A stretch of DNA of 49,116 bases from Terriglobales bacterium (GTDB taxonomy: Bacteria; Acidobacteriota; Terriglobia; Terriglobales; Acidobacteriaceae): the NCBI GenBank assembly GCA_035487355.1, contig DATHMF010000079.1, forward strand, positions 1-49,116, given 5' to 3'. Position numbers and translations under genes: made by a program. Position 1 is the first letter of the stretch. Every line of letters begins with the position of its first letter. Shown here piece by piece: positions 1-8,816 of the stretch. Below the pieces are notes generated by a model, which was not told where the DNA came from, ran no database searches, and saw nothing but the letters and a program-made list of their open reading frames with translations.

Positions 1-1
1 C

Positions 2-2353
2 TACACCGGCACGATTACGTTCACCAGTTCGGATGTCCAGGCAGTCTTACCGGGCAGCTACACCTTCGTAGCTGGGGATAACGGCGTACACACCTTCAAC
101 AATGGCGTGACCTTGAAGATAGCGGGCAACCAGACGGTGACGGCAACCGATGGCGGTGGCCATACCGGGTCGGCGACGGTCAATGTGACCTTTGCCTCCG
201 GTGGAGCGACGAAGTTACTGGTAACCGCTCCTGCCAGCAGTGCGGCAGGTGCGGCATTCAGCGTGACAGTGACTGCGCTCGATCAGTTCAACAACACCGT
301 GACCAACTACACCGGCACAGTGCAGTTCACCAGTTCGGATGGCCAGGCGGTCTTGCCGGGCAACTATACCTTTGTTGTTGGAGATAACGGTTCACATACT
401 TTCGCAAGCAGCGTGACCCTGAAGACTTCGGGTAACCAGACGGTGACGGCAACCGACGGCGGTGGCCATACCGGGTCGGCGACGGTAAATGTAACGTTTG
501 CCTCCGGTGGAGCGACGAAATTCCTGGTGACGGCGCCTGCGAGCAGTGCGGCAGGTGCGGCATTCAGCGTTACAGTGACGGCGCTCGATCAGTTCAACAA
601 TACCGTGACCAACTACACCGGCACGGTGCAGTTCACCAGTTCGGATGGACAGGCAGTCCTGCCCGGGAACTACACCTTCGTAGCCGGGGACAATGGCGTA
701 CACACCTTTAGCAACGGCGTGACCTTGAAGACGGCAGGCAGCCAGACGGTGACGGCGACCGACGGCGGTGGCCATACCGGATCGGCGACGGTCAATGTAA
801 CGTTTGCCTCTGGTGGAGCGACGAAGTTACTGGTAACCGCTCCTGCCAGCAGTGCGGCAGGTTCAGCGTTCAGCGTTACGGTGACTGCGCTCGATCAGTT
901 CAACAATACCGTGACCAACTACACCGGCACGGTGCAGTTCACCAGCTCGGATGGACAGGCAGTCCTGCCCGGGAACTACACCTTCGTAGCCGGCGACAAT
1001 GGCGTACACACCTTCAGCAACGGCGTGACCTTGAAGACAGCAGGCAGCCAGACGGTGACGGCAACCGATGGTGGTGGCCATACCGGATCAGCGACGGTAA
1101 ATGTAACCTTTGCCTCTGGTGGAGCGACGAAGTTACTGGTAACCGCTCCTGCCAGCAGTGCGGCAGGTGCGGCATTCGACGTGACCGTGACGGCGCTCGA
1201 TCAGTTCAACAACACCGTGACCAACTACACCGGCACGGTGCAGTTCACCAGTTCGGATGGACAGGCAGTCCTGCCCGGGAACTACACCTTCGTAGCCGGC
1301 GACAATGGCGTACACACCTTCACCAACGGCGTGACCTTGAAGACAGCGGGCAGCCAGACGGTGACAGCAACAGATGGCGGCGGCCATACCGGGTCGGCGA
1401 CGGTCAATGTAACGTTTGCCTCCGGTGGAGCGACGAAGTTACTGGTAACCGCTCCTGCCAGCAGCGCGGCGGGTTCAGCGTTCAGCGTGACGGTGACGGC
1501 CCAAGATCAGTACGGCAACACGGTGACCAACTACACGGGCACGATTACGTTCACCAGTTCCGACCTCCAGGCAGTCTTACCGGGCAGCTACACCTTCGTA
1601 GCCGGTGACAATGGCGTACACACCTTCAACAACGGCGTGACCTTGAAGACGGCAGGCAGCCAGACGGTGACGGCAACCGATGGCGGTGGCCATACCGGAT
1701 CAGCGACGATAAATGTGACCTTTGCTTCCGGCGGTGCGACACACTTTGCGGTCACCGCTCCGGCCAATGCGACGGCTGGATCAGCCTTCAGCGTCACCGT
1801 GACTGCGCAAGATCAGTTCAACAACACGGTGACCAACTACACCGGCACGGTGCAGTTCACCAGCTCTGACGCGCAGGCAACCCTGCCCGGGAATTACACC
1901 TTTGTCCTCGCGGATAACGGCACGCATGTCTTCCCCAATATCATGTTAAAGACAGCGGGCAGTCAGACCGTGGTGGCGACCGACCAGGCGAACGGCAGCA
2001 TTACCGGCTCGGCGTCGGTGAATGTCTCGGCTGCAACCGGAGCGACAAAGTTGAGTGTGACTGCGCCGGCCAATGCAACTGCTGGCACGGCCTTCAGTGT
2101 CACGGTAACCGCACAAGACCAATTCGGGAACACGATCACAAGCTATACCGGCACAGTACACTTCACCAGCAACGATGGCGCAGCGACTCTGCCGGCGAAT
2201 TACACCTTCGTAGCCGGCGACAATGGCGTGCACACCTTCAACAACGGCGTCACGCTGAACACAGCGGGCAGCAGGACGGTCACGGCCACCGACCCGGTGA
2301 CCAACGGCGGCATCAGCGGCTCAGCCACGGTGACGGTGAAAAACAGTACTACG
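2..2353 (+). repeat. 306-bp in-frame tandem repeat array
   Basis: A fixed marker (the start of the GTGACCAACTAC-like segment) falls at 299, 605, 911, 1217, 1523, 1829 and, diverged, at 2135: an exact 306-bp period, or 102 codons. Copies around 212-1435 are nearly identical in DNA, including silent positions; the last two are more diverged. The array runs off the left edge, so its copy number is unknown. Confidence 0.95.
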
Positions 2354-5068
2354 ACAGCGGTCATCTCTTCCGTCAACCCGTCTCTCTCAGGTCAATCCGT
2401 GACCTTTACAGCTACGGTTACACCTGGAACCGCGACCGGTACTGTGACCTTCTTTGATGGGGCCAGCAACATCGGCAGCGGCGCGTTGAGCAGTGGCTCA
2501 GCGACCTTCTCCACCTCATCGTTGACCCTGGGCAACCACAACATCACCGCGGTTTATGGCGGCGATGCCAATGATCTTGGCAGCACGTCAACCGTACTGG
2601 TCCAGGCAGTAAAGGCCAGCGCCACGGCGGGTGTGACCAGCTCGATTAATCCCTCGATCTACGGCCAGTCTGTCGTCTTCACGGCCACGGTGACAGGACA
2701 GCCGCCGGCCAGCAGCACCCCGAGCGGCACGGTGACCTTCAAGGATGGGGCTGCCACTCTGGGAACAGTGCCCATCGGCGGATCGGGCGTTACCGCGCAG
2801 GCAACATTCTCAACTTCGACACTCTCGGTGGGCGGACACACCATTACGGTTGTCTATAACGGAGACACCACCTACTTCAGTGTCACCTCTCCTGCGCTGA
2901 CGCAGACCGTAAACCAGGCATCAACCACAACCACGATTACAAATTCGTCGCTGAACCCCTCCACCTTCGGACAATCGGTGACCTTTACCGCGACCCTTAC
3001 AGTGGTCGGACCCGGGGCAGGCACGCCGACGGGCACGGTGACCTTCAAGGATGGCGCTACCGTCCTGGGTACAGGCGTAGTGAATGGTTCCCTAGTTGCT
3101 ACGCTTACGACTTCAGCAGTGGTTGCGGGCAACCGTAACATCACTGCGGTTTATGGTGGGGATTCGAGCTTCGCCACCAGCACCTCACCCAGCTTCATGC
3201 AGCAGGTCAATCAGGCCAGCACTTCCACCACCCTCTCGGCCAGTACGGCGTCCTCGGTCTTCGGGCAGCCGGTGACCTTCACGGCCACGGTCATCGCCCT
3301 GGCGCCGGGCTCGGGCATTCCCACCAGCACGGTGCAGTTCATGGATGGGGCCAGCCCGTTGGGCGCCCCGGTAGCGTTGAATGGTGCAGGCCAGGCGCAG
3401 CTCATTACCTCTTCGCTGTCGCTGGCGGCGCATCCCATCAGCGCGGTCTACGGTGGCGATACCAACTTCATTACCAGCACTTCCAACACAGTGGTGGAGA
3501 CGGTCAACCAGGCCAGCAGCGCGGCGGCGGTGGCTTCTTCGGTGAATCCATCGGTCTATGGCCAGCCGGTAACCTTTACCGCAACCATTACGCCGGTCGC
3601 GCCTTCCACCGGGATTCCCACGGGCACGGTGACCTTCAAGGATGGCGGCATCAGCTTCGCCGGCGGCACAGTCGCGCTGGATAACACCGGCCATGCGTCG
3701 CTGACCCCGGCAACTCTGTCGGTAGGCAGCCACGCTATCACCATCGTCTATAACGGGGATCCGAACTACGGCGGCAGCAATGGATCGCTGCCCACGCAGA
3801 CGGTCAATCCAGCGAATACCACTACGAGCGTTACATCGTCAGTGAACCCGTCCAACTTCGGACAATCGGTGACCTTCACGGCCACCGTTGCCGCGGTACT
3901 GCCCGGAACTGGCACGCCGACAGGAACGGTCACGTTCCTGGATGGCGCCAGCAACATCGGCACGGGAACCCTGAACGGCGGCGGTGTGGCAACATTTACA
4001 ACCTCTACGCTGGCGGTAGGTAACCACACCATCACGGCGAGTTACGCTACCGATGGCAACTTCAACAGCAGCACCGGTTCGTTGAGTGGTAATCCGCAGG
4101 TGGTGAGTAGCGGTACGAGCACCACGGCGGTCATCTCTTCCGCCAATCCTTCGGTGTTTGGTCAAACGGTGACCTTCACGGCGATGGTCTCTCCGTCCAC
4201 GGCAACGGGAACCGTGACCTTCAAGGATGGCGTTACGACCCTCGGTTCCATGTCGTTGACCAGCGGCTCGGCTTCATTTGCCATCTCTGCCTTAGCGGTG
4301 GGCAACCATACGATTACCGCAGTGTACGGTGGCGACGGCAGCTTCAGCGGCAGCACGGGATCGCTGACCGGCAACCCGCAGGTGGTCAACAAAGCCAGCA
4401 CGAGCGCGGCTGTGACCTCTTCGGTGAACCCATCTAATTCGGGCCAGTCGGTGACCTTCACCGCGACGGTAGCACCGGTGCTGCCCGGCGCGGGCGTACC
4501 GACCGGCACAGTACAGTTTATGGACGGCGCCTCCGCACTCGGAGGCCCCCAGACCCTCACAAGCGGACAAGCGACGTATACGACTTCGTCGCTGTCCGTG
4601 GCCGTCCATGCCATCACCGCAGTGTATAGCGGTGATGGTAGTTTCCTGGGCAGCACATCTCCGGCTCTGAACCAGACGGTTCAGGGAGCCGATATTGCTG
4701 TCACTATGATCCACTCGCCTGATCCGGCGCATCTGGGTGGCAAGCTCACCTTTACGGCCTCGGTGGCGAACAACGGGCCCAGCTCGGCGAATGTGACCTT
4801 CAACCAGACTTTCGCCGGGTCTTACTACGTGGTCTCTGTGAATACGACGCAGGGATCGTGCAGCGTAGCGACCGGCGCCATCAACTGCAATCTGGGCTTG
4901 ATGACCAACGGTGGAACGGCCATGGTTACCATAGTCGTGACCCCGATCAATCTGACCAGAGCGATTGTGACTACGGCGACGGTATCGTCCGATGTAGCCG
5001 ACCCGAACATGGCGAACAACACGGCGAGTTGCAACGCCCCTGTCCGCTTCCTCCCAATCCGTCGCTAA
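2..5068 (+). CDS. Giant secreted Ig-like repeat protein, 5' end outside window
   Basis: The frame is open from base 2, so this is the C-terminal ~1,688 residues of a larger protein; a GTG at 107 is internal to a repeat and is not a start. Order seen: one partial and seven full 102-residue repeats (each with a VTAPASSAAG-like start, a DQFNNTVTNYTGT core and GDNGVHTF), then eight ~95-residue modules of the Ig-like Big_3 type (NPSVFGQ, GTVTFKDG, ITAVYGGD), then one DUF11-like domain (from about nucleotide 4690), ending in RFLPIRR. No sorting signal, LPXTG or membrane helix is visible at the C-terminus. Such proteins are normally exported, fibrous surface or adhesin-like proteins; the substrate or partner is unknown. 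It is followed by a hairpin and a receiver gene on the same strand. The family call is firm, the function is not. Confidence 0.9.
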   Translation, partial: YTGTITFTSSDVQAVLPGSYTFVAGDNGVHTFNNGVTLKIAGNQTVTATDGGGHTGSATVNVTFASGGATKLLVTAPASSAAGAAFSVTVTALDQFNNTVTNYTGTVQFTSSDGQAVLPGNYTFVVGDNGSHTFASSVTLKTSGNQTVTATDGGGHTGSATVNVTFASGGATKFLVTAPASSAAGAAFSVTVTALDQFNNTVTNYTGTVQFTSSDGQAVLPGNYTFVAGDNGVHTFSNGVTLKTAGSQTVTATDGGGHTGSATVNVTFASGGATKLLVTAPASSAAGSAFSVTVTALDQFNNTVTNYTGTVQFTSSDGQAVLPGNYTFVAGDNGVHTFSNGVTLKTAGSQTVTATDGGGHTGSATVNVTFASGGATKLLVTAPASSAAGAAFDVTVTALDQFNNTVTNYTGTVQFTSSDGQAVLPGNYTFVAGDNGVHTFTNGVTLKTAGSQTVTATDGGGHTGSATVNVTFASGGATKLLVTAPASSAAGSAFSVTVTAQDQYGNTVTNYTGTITFTSSDLQAVLPGSYTFVAGDNGVHTFNNGVTLKTAGSQTVTATDGGGHTGSATINVTFASGGATHFAVTAPANATAGSAFSVTVTAQDQFNNTVTNYTGTVQFTSSDAQATLPGNYTFVLADNGTHVFPNIMLKTAGSQTVVATDQANGSITGSASVNVSAATGATKLSVTAPANATAGTAFSVTVTAQDQFGNTITSYTGTVHFTSNDGAATLPANYTFVAGDNGVHTFNNGVTLNTAGSRTVTATDPVTNGGISGSATVTVKNSTTTAVISSVNPSLSGQSVTFTATVTPGTATGTVTFFDGASNIGSGALSSGSATFSTSSLTLGNHNITAVYGGDANDLGSTSTVLVQAVKASATAGVTSSINPSIYGQSVVFTATVTGQPPASSTPSGTVTFKDGAATLGTVPIGGSGVTAQATFSTSTLSVGGHTITVVYNGDTTYFSVTSPALTQTVNQASTTTTITNSSLNPSTFGQSVTFTATLTVVGPGAGTPTGTVTFKDGATVLGTGVVNGSLVATLTTSAVVAGNRNITAVYGGDSSFATSTSPSFMQQVNQASTSTTLSASTASSVFGQPVTFTATVIALAPGSGIPTSTVQFMDGASPLGAPVALNGAGQAQLITSSLSLAAHPISAVYGGDTNFITSTSNTVVETVNQASSAAAVASSVNPSVYGQPVTFTATITPVAPSTGIPTGTVTFKDGGISFAGGTVALDNTGHASLTPATLSVGSHAITIVYNGDPNYGGSNGSLPTQTVNPANTTTSVTSSVNPSNFGQSVTFTATVAAVLPGTGTPTGTVTFLDGASNIGTGTLNGGGVATFTTSTLAVGNHTITASYATDGNFNSSTGSLSGNPQVVSSGTSTTAVISSANPSVFGQTVTFTAMVSPSTATGTVTFKDGVTTLGSMSLTSGSASFAISALAVGNHTITAVYGGDGSFSGSTGSLTGNPQVVNKASTSAAVTSSVNPSNSGQSVTFTATVAPVLPGAGVPTGTVQFMDGASALGGPQTLTSGQATYTTSSLSVAVHAITAVYSGDGSFLGSTSPALNQTVQGADIAVTMIHSPDPAHLGGKLTFTASVANNGPSSANVTFNQTFAGSYYVVSVNTTQGSCSVATGAINCNLGLMTNGGTAMVTIVVTPINLTRAIVTTATVSSDVADPNMANNTASCNAPVRFLPIRR

Positions 5069-5149
5069 TGAACGGGTTGAGCGGACGCAAGTCGGGCACG
5101 AAGTTGGAAGTTGTAAGAAGAATTTGGATGCAGCGCGTTTGCTCGAAAG

Positions 5150-5172
5150 GGCACGGCTTCCAAAGCCGTGCC
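5150..5172. repeat. REP-like palindrome (10-bp stem, 3-nt loop)
   Basis: GGCACGGCTT at 5150-5159 pairs perfectly with AAGCCGTGCC at 5163-5172 around a CCA loop. There is no T-run, so it is a poor intrinsic terminator. It ends 24 bases before the receiver gene start. It looks like a member of a dispersed intergenic palindrome family. Confidence 0.7.
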
Positions 5173-5196
5173 TACCCCCCAAGAAACTAGTTTGTT

Positions 5197-5664
5197 ATGA
5201 AAAAATCTGCGGCAGTCAAATGGAACAAGGACGGCCAGCCACTGCGCTGCATGATCGTGGATGACTCCATCTACGCGCGCAAAAACCTGCGCTTCGTGAT
5301 CGAAACCTTTGGCGGCCACGTCGAGGGCGAAGCCGCTGATGGGCTGGCGGCGGTCACCGAGTATGACCGCGTCAAGCCCGATATCGTGCTCATGGATATC
5401 ATCATGCCCAAGATGGGCGGGATTGACGCGGCTGAGATCATCCTGCAGCGGAACCCCCAGGCACGCATCGTGATGGTATCTTCGGTTGGAAACCAGGTGG
5501 ACATCCTGGCTGCGCTGCGCTGCGGGGCACGGCACTTCGTACACAAACCCGTCAAACCGGAAGCGCTCTACAGCGCCATTCAACAAGTACTGGAAGAAGC
5601 CGGGGCCTTGATATCAGTTGCCGCGACCAAAAGTTCAGCTCGCCGGAAAGACGAATCAGCCTGA
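5197..5664 (+). CDS. Single-domain response regulator (CheY-like receiver)
   Basis: 155 residues: a ~16-residue N-terminal tail, one receiver domain and a ~25-residue tail. The acidic pair is D22-D23, the predicted phospho-acceptor is D67 in VLMDIIMPKMGG, the switch Ser is S95/S96, and the conserved lysine is K117 in HKPVKP, so it should be phosphorylatable. There is no DNA-binding or enzymatic output domain, so it probably acts by protein-protein contact, as CheY or Spo0F do. No kinase gene is adjacent. The ATG at 5197 has no strong ribosome site, but the N-terminus fits the family. A rho-independent terminator follows. The partner kinase and output cannot be told from the sequence. Confidence 0.88.
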   Translation: MKKSAAVKWNKDGQPLRCMIVDDSIYARKNLRFVIETFGGHVEGEAADGLAAVTEYDRVKPDIVLMDIIMPKMGGIDAAEIILQRNPQARIVMVSSVGNQVDILAALRCGARHFVHKPVKPEALYSAIQQVLEEAGALISVAATKSSARRKDESA

Positions 5665-5690
5665 TCATAATTGGCTATAACTAAAGAGCC

Positions 5691-5726
5691 AGAAGCCGCC
5701 AGCAAACGGGCGGCTTTTGGTTTTTG
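5691..5726 (+). terminator. Rho-independent terminator after the receiver gene
   Basis: AAGCCGCC (5693-5700) pairs with GGCGGCTT (5709-5716) around an 8-base loop, followed by a T-rich tract (TTTTGGTTTTTG). It lies 27 bases past the receiver stop codon. Confidence 0.85.
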
Positions 5727-6706
5727 CGTTGAATTCTTTTGATGCATGCCCGCGACGCCTTACTGACATCTTTAACCTCCGGGGAGAAGCATGATTGCAA
5801 GCTTCGCACCTGAGCATGAAAACGACATTTCTCTAACCGCTCCTTCACAAAAGCAGGAAAATTCAGGACCTCTCGTTTTGGTTTCGAGTTCCGTTTTAGT
5901 CGCAATTTCATCCAGGTTTGGCCGAGAGAAAAATGACGCAGAAACATGCCCAAACAGGCGAGGGGGTGGGGTACTTGCTGCTAGTGCCTGGAACCTTAAA
6001 AACAGCGTTGATCGCCGCATATTTATTGGGGAAAAGCGCTTTTGGGTGGGAGACTTGCTGAGGTGGCAGCTTCCTCGGAAAAAGCAAACCCTTTTCGCCG
6101 CGGATGAACGCGGATCAACGCAGATTTTTGGAAGAGGGCAGACAGCCCCACCCACTTGCTCGCAGGTGATTTGAAGTCCCCAAATCGCGTCTGACCCGCG
6201 TCATTGCTGGCGAAAATCAATCCGGAGCAGGGGACTTGCTGAAAGCAGTTCTCAGTTCTCAGCAAAATCAAACGCCAGAATCCCGCGTCCCTTCGAATTT
6301 TCAAAGACCTCAGAGGCCAAAGCCCCGGCGCTCTTGAATGCCGTCGTTAGTCTAAGGGCTCCGCAACGCTTCGCTCGCTTCGCGCTCACCCAGTTCTTTT
6401 GCAGTTGTTTTTCACTGGCAACCGGTAGCTGGCAACTGCTTCTCCATGATGGCCTGTAGTTTCCAGGGAAAGCAAGGTTTTGATATCAGATTGGTGCCAG
6501 TCGGTGGTCAGAGGCTCGCCATGTTTATCCGTATTGATCCGTTCTGAGGATTGAGGACTGACAACTGAGGACTGCTCTTGGGAGCTTGGAGCTGTCTTAG
6601 AACCATCTTCTGACTTCCTGTTTTCAGCTCTTTCATCTCCTCCTGGTATTGGGGGCTGAGGCCCGGGTTCTACCGGCGCGACTTGGTTCAAGTCAGAAAG
6701 GCGCTT
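5727..6706. other. Gene-free ~1-kb mosaic intergenic region
   Basis: No convincing gene. The longest frame (5791-6174, +) has a GGGGAG-like site before its ATG, but its composition is unlike a protein and it runs through repeat-like DNA. A motif of the form (G-rich)ACTTGCTG recurs near 5967, 6047 and 6230. Low-complexity strings rich in CTGAGGACTGA and CAGTTCTCAG words occur around 6245-6260 and 6540-6575. These look like degraded dispersed repeats. Confidence 0.6.
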
Positions 6707-8800
6707 CTACGGCCCGCTGACAGTAAACGCGACCTCATTGCTGTTCACATAATTAAGAGATGCGTCGGTCACTGCCACATAAATGGTTCCGGTCTGCGCT
6801 CCAGTCGGAACGTTGGCGACGATTTGCGTATCACTCCAACTGACAACAGCCGCGGCGACGCCTCCAATGAATACCTGGTTAAGATTCTGCGTGTCGACAA
6901 ACCCAGAGCCTGTGATCGTGACTTGAGTACCCACTGCGCCAGCCGCAGGACTTATGCTTGTGATATGCGGAGAAGGGATTACGGTAAATGCAGACGACGA
7001 AGCTATCAATCCGTTATTCAACACGGAAAACATGTAGCTTATAGGCATCGCTCCGGCCGGCACCGTGACCACAATTTGGCTGTCACTCCAGCTCACTACC
7101 GGCATGAACGGGCCACTGTTCATGAATATGCCCGTAAGATTGGGAACCGGTGCCGGGCCAAAGTTCGTCCCAGTGACCGTGACCTGTGTACCGGCCGGGC
7201 CACTGGGGGGATTGATGCCCGTGATGGTAGGCTGCCCGGTAACTGTGATGTTCACGGTATTGCTCGCGCCCTGGCTGGTCGTAATCTGTACAGCAACAGA
7301 GCCGGGTACCGTGTCGGCCGGAATGAAAGCGTGCACACTGCCGTCACTCCAGAAATAAGGGGCTACGGTCCTGCCATTCAACGTCAAAGTGCTAGAGCCT
7401 TGACTGTCCCCAAACCCGCTGCCGTTGACGAAGGTTGCGCTTCCTATAGAGATGGCTGAGGTGCCGCCAGTATTGTCTGTCACTTGACTGATTTGCGGGG
7501 CGGGAACAGCAGAAGTAACGGTCAACACCAGGTTTTGCGTGAGGCTAACGTTCCCATTGTTGCCAGCGATAGTGAAGGGATAGTCTCCCGCGAGTGTTGA
7601 TGAAGAAGTGGTAACCGTTAGCGTCGACGACCCTCCATTGGTGTTGATTGACTGCGGACTGAAGGTTGCGGTCACTCCTGAGGGCAGCCCGCTCACGCTC
7701 AACGCCACCGCGCCGCTAAAGCCAGCAAAGAGTGAGACAGTTGGCGTGTAGGCTGTGCTCCCTCCGGCCGGGACCGTCTGGCTCCCAGGTGACGCAAGAA
7801 TCGCGAAATTGTTGTTGGCGACTCCTGAAAGGGGGAGCACCGCAGGAGCGATTGTGAAATTGTTGGCAACAGTCAATGATCCCACTCGAGTACCTGCGAC
7901 AGTAGGAGAGAAGGTGACTGTGATGGTGCAGGTGCCACCCACGGGCAGCGGAGAGGAAGAAACGCAATTATCTGTTTCGGAATAGTCTCCTGTAGCAGTA
8001 ATGCTTGTAGCTCCGACTGTCGGGTTGCTCGTGCCATTAGTTAGTGTTATTTGTCCGGAGGTACTGGTGCCAACAAACACTCCCTGGTCACCGCCAAAAT
8101 TCAGAGAGCTTGGAGAAGGGGTGAGCATTGGAGGCTCGACCGTAATTGGTACGCTGACGCTAAGCGGGTTCTGGCTTCCTCCACCATAGGCAGCAGTGAT
8201 CGAGGCTCTACCGGCAGCGACTGCCGTGATCATACCGTTTGCATCCACAGTCGCAACATTCCCGTTCGAAGTCGAATATCTCAAGTTGGAGGACTCAGTG
8301 ACGTCCATGACGCTAGCATCGGCAAAAGTGGCCGAGATATTGACCGGCATTTGTTGCCCCTGCGATTCCAGGACGACTGACGGCGAACCTGACGTGAGAG
8401 CCGTAGGCGGATCCGGCCGCTCGACATGAACACTGATGGGCAACGATTGCACTTCCTGTCCCGCACTGGTGGCTCCGATAGCAGTCAGTGTATAGCTTCT
8501 GCTGGACAGACTCGACGGAACTGTAACTGAAAGTTGAGCTGGCGTTGAATGCGCAGGACCGCTGCCGAGAAGCGGGTTTTCAGCAATGACGAATACAGCG
8601 GAAACGGTAACACCTGTGAGAGATACTATGTTCACTGTAATTGCCTGGCCGGGGCTCACAACGGCGCCATCGGAAGGGGACGTGATCTGAAGAGTTGGCT
8701 GGCTTTGTGCGGCACTCAAGCAAGCTGTCCCAATCAATAGCGTTATGATCCGAATGAAGCCGGGAGCTGTGATAATAGCTTTCGTCGTGAGATTAGTCAT
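6707..8800 (-). CDS. Secreted Ig-like/TIG-domain protein
   Basis: 697 residues with an N-terminal signal peptide (hydrophobic stretch IRIITLLIGTACLSAAQS). In order: an Ig-like N-terminal module, a Big_2-like module (about 135-220; NGMITAVAAG), an ASH/SPD-2-like module (about 225-330; PSSLNFG, CTITVTFSP), an Ig-like module common in acidobacterial secreted proteins (about 330-430), and three IPT/TIG repeats (about 440-697; ITSISPAAGAVGTQVTITGSG is typical). It has no catalytic motif. It starts 16 bases after the stop of the hydrolase gene on the same strand and is probably co-transcribed. Likely an extracellular binding or structural protein; the ligand is unknown. Confidence 0.85.
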   Translation of the reverse strand: MTNLTTKAIITAPGFIRIITLLIGTACLSAAQSQPTLQITSPSDGAVVSPGQAITVNIVSLTGVTVSAVFVIAENPLLGSGPAHSTPAQLSVTVPSSLSSRSYTLTAIGATSAGQEVQSLPISVHVERPDPPTALTSGSPSVVLESQGQQMPVNISATFADASVMDVTESSNLRYSTSNGNVATVDANGMITAVAAGRASITAAYGGGSQNPLSVSVPITVEPPMLTPSPSSLNFGGDQGVFVGTSTSGQITLTNGTSNPTVGATSITATGDYSETDNCVSSSPLPVGGTCTITVTFSPTVAGTRVGSLTVANNFTIAPAVLPLSGVANNNFAILASPGSQTVPAGGSTAYTPTVSLFAGFSGAVALSVSGLPSGVTATFSPQSINTNGGSSTLTVTTSSSTLAGDYPFTIAGNNGNVSLTQNLVLTVTSAVPAPQISQVTDNTGGTSAISIGSATFVNGSGFGDSQGSSTLTLNGRTVAPYFWSDGSVHAFIPADTVPGSVAVQITTSQGASNTVNITVTGQPTITGINPPSGPAGTQVTVTGTNFGPAPVPNLTGIFMNSGPFMPVVSWSDSQIVVTVPAGAMPISYMFSVLNNGLIASSSAFTVIPSPHITSISPAAGAVGTQVTITGSGFVDTQNLNQVFIGGVAAAVVSWSDTQIVANVPTGAQTGTIYVAVTDASLNYVNSNEVAFTVSGP

Positions 8801-8816
8801 GAAATGTTGGCCTCGC

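Noticed and set aside
327..1387. Set of short minus-strand frames in the 306-bp repeats
   Set aside because: They recur with the repeat period and are shadows of the plus-strand gene.
2..2353. CRISPR-like regular repeats
   Set aside because: The 306-bp period is in frame and codes for protein domains; there are no short repeats with unique spacers.
4292..5182. 296-codon minus-strand frame across the Ig-like gene
   Set aside because: It mirrors a strongly repetitive coding strand; the product is Arg/Gly-rich with no family features.
5791..6174. 127-codon plus-strand frame with a ribosome-like site
   Set aside because: It runs through repeat-like DNA, lacks protein-like composition and overlaps equally long opposite frames.
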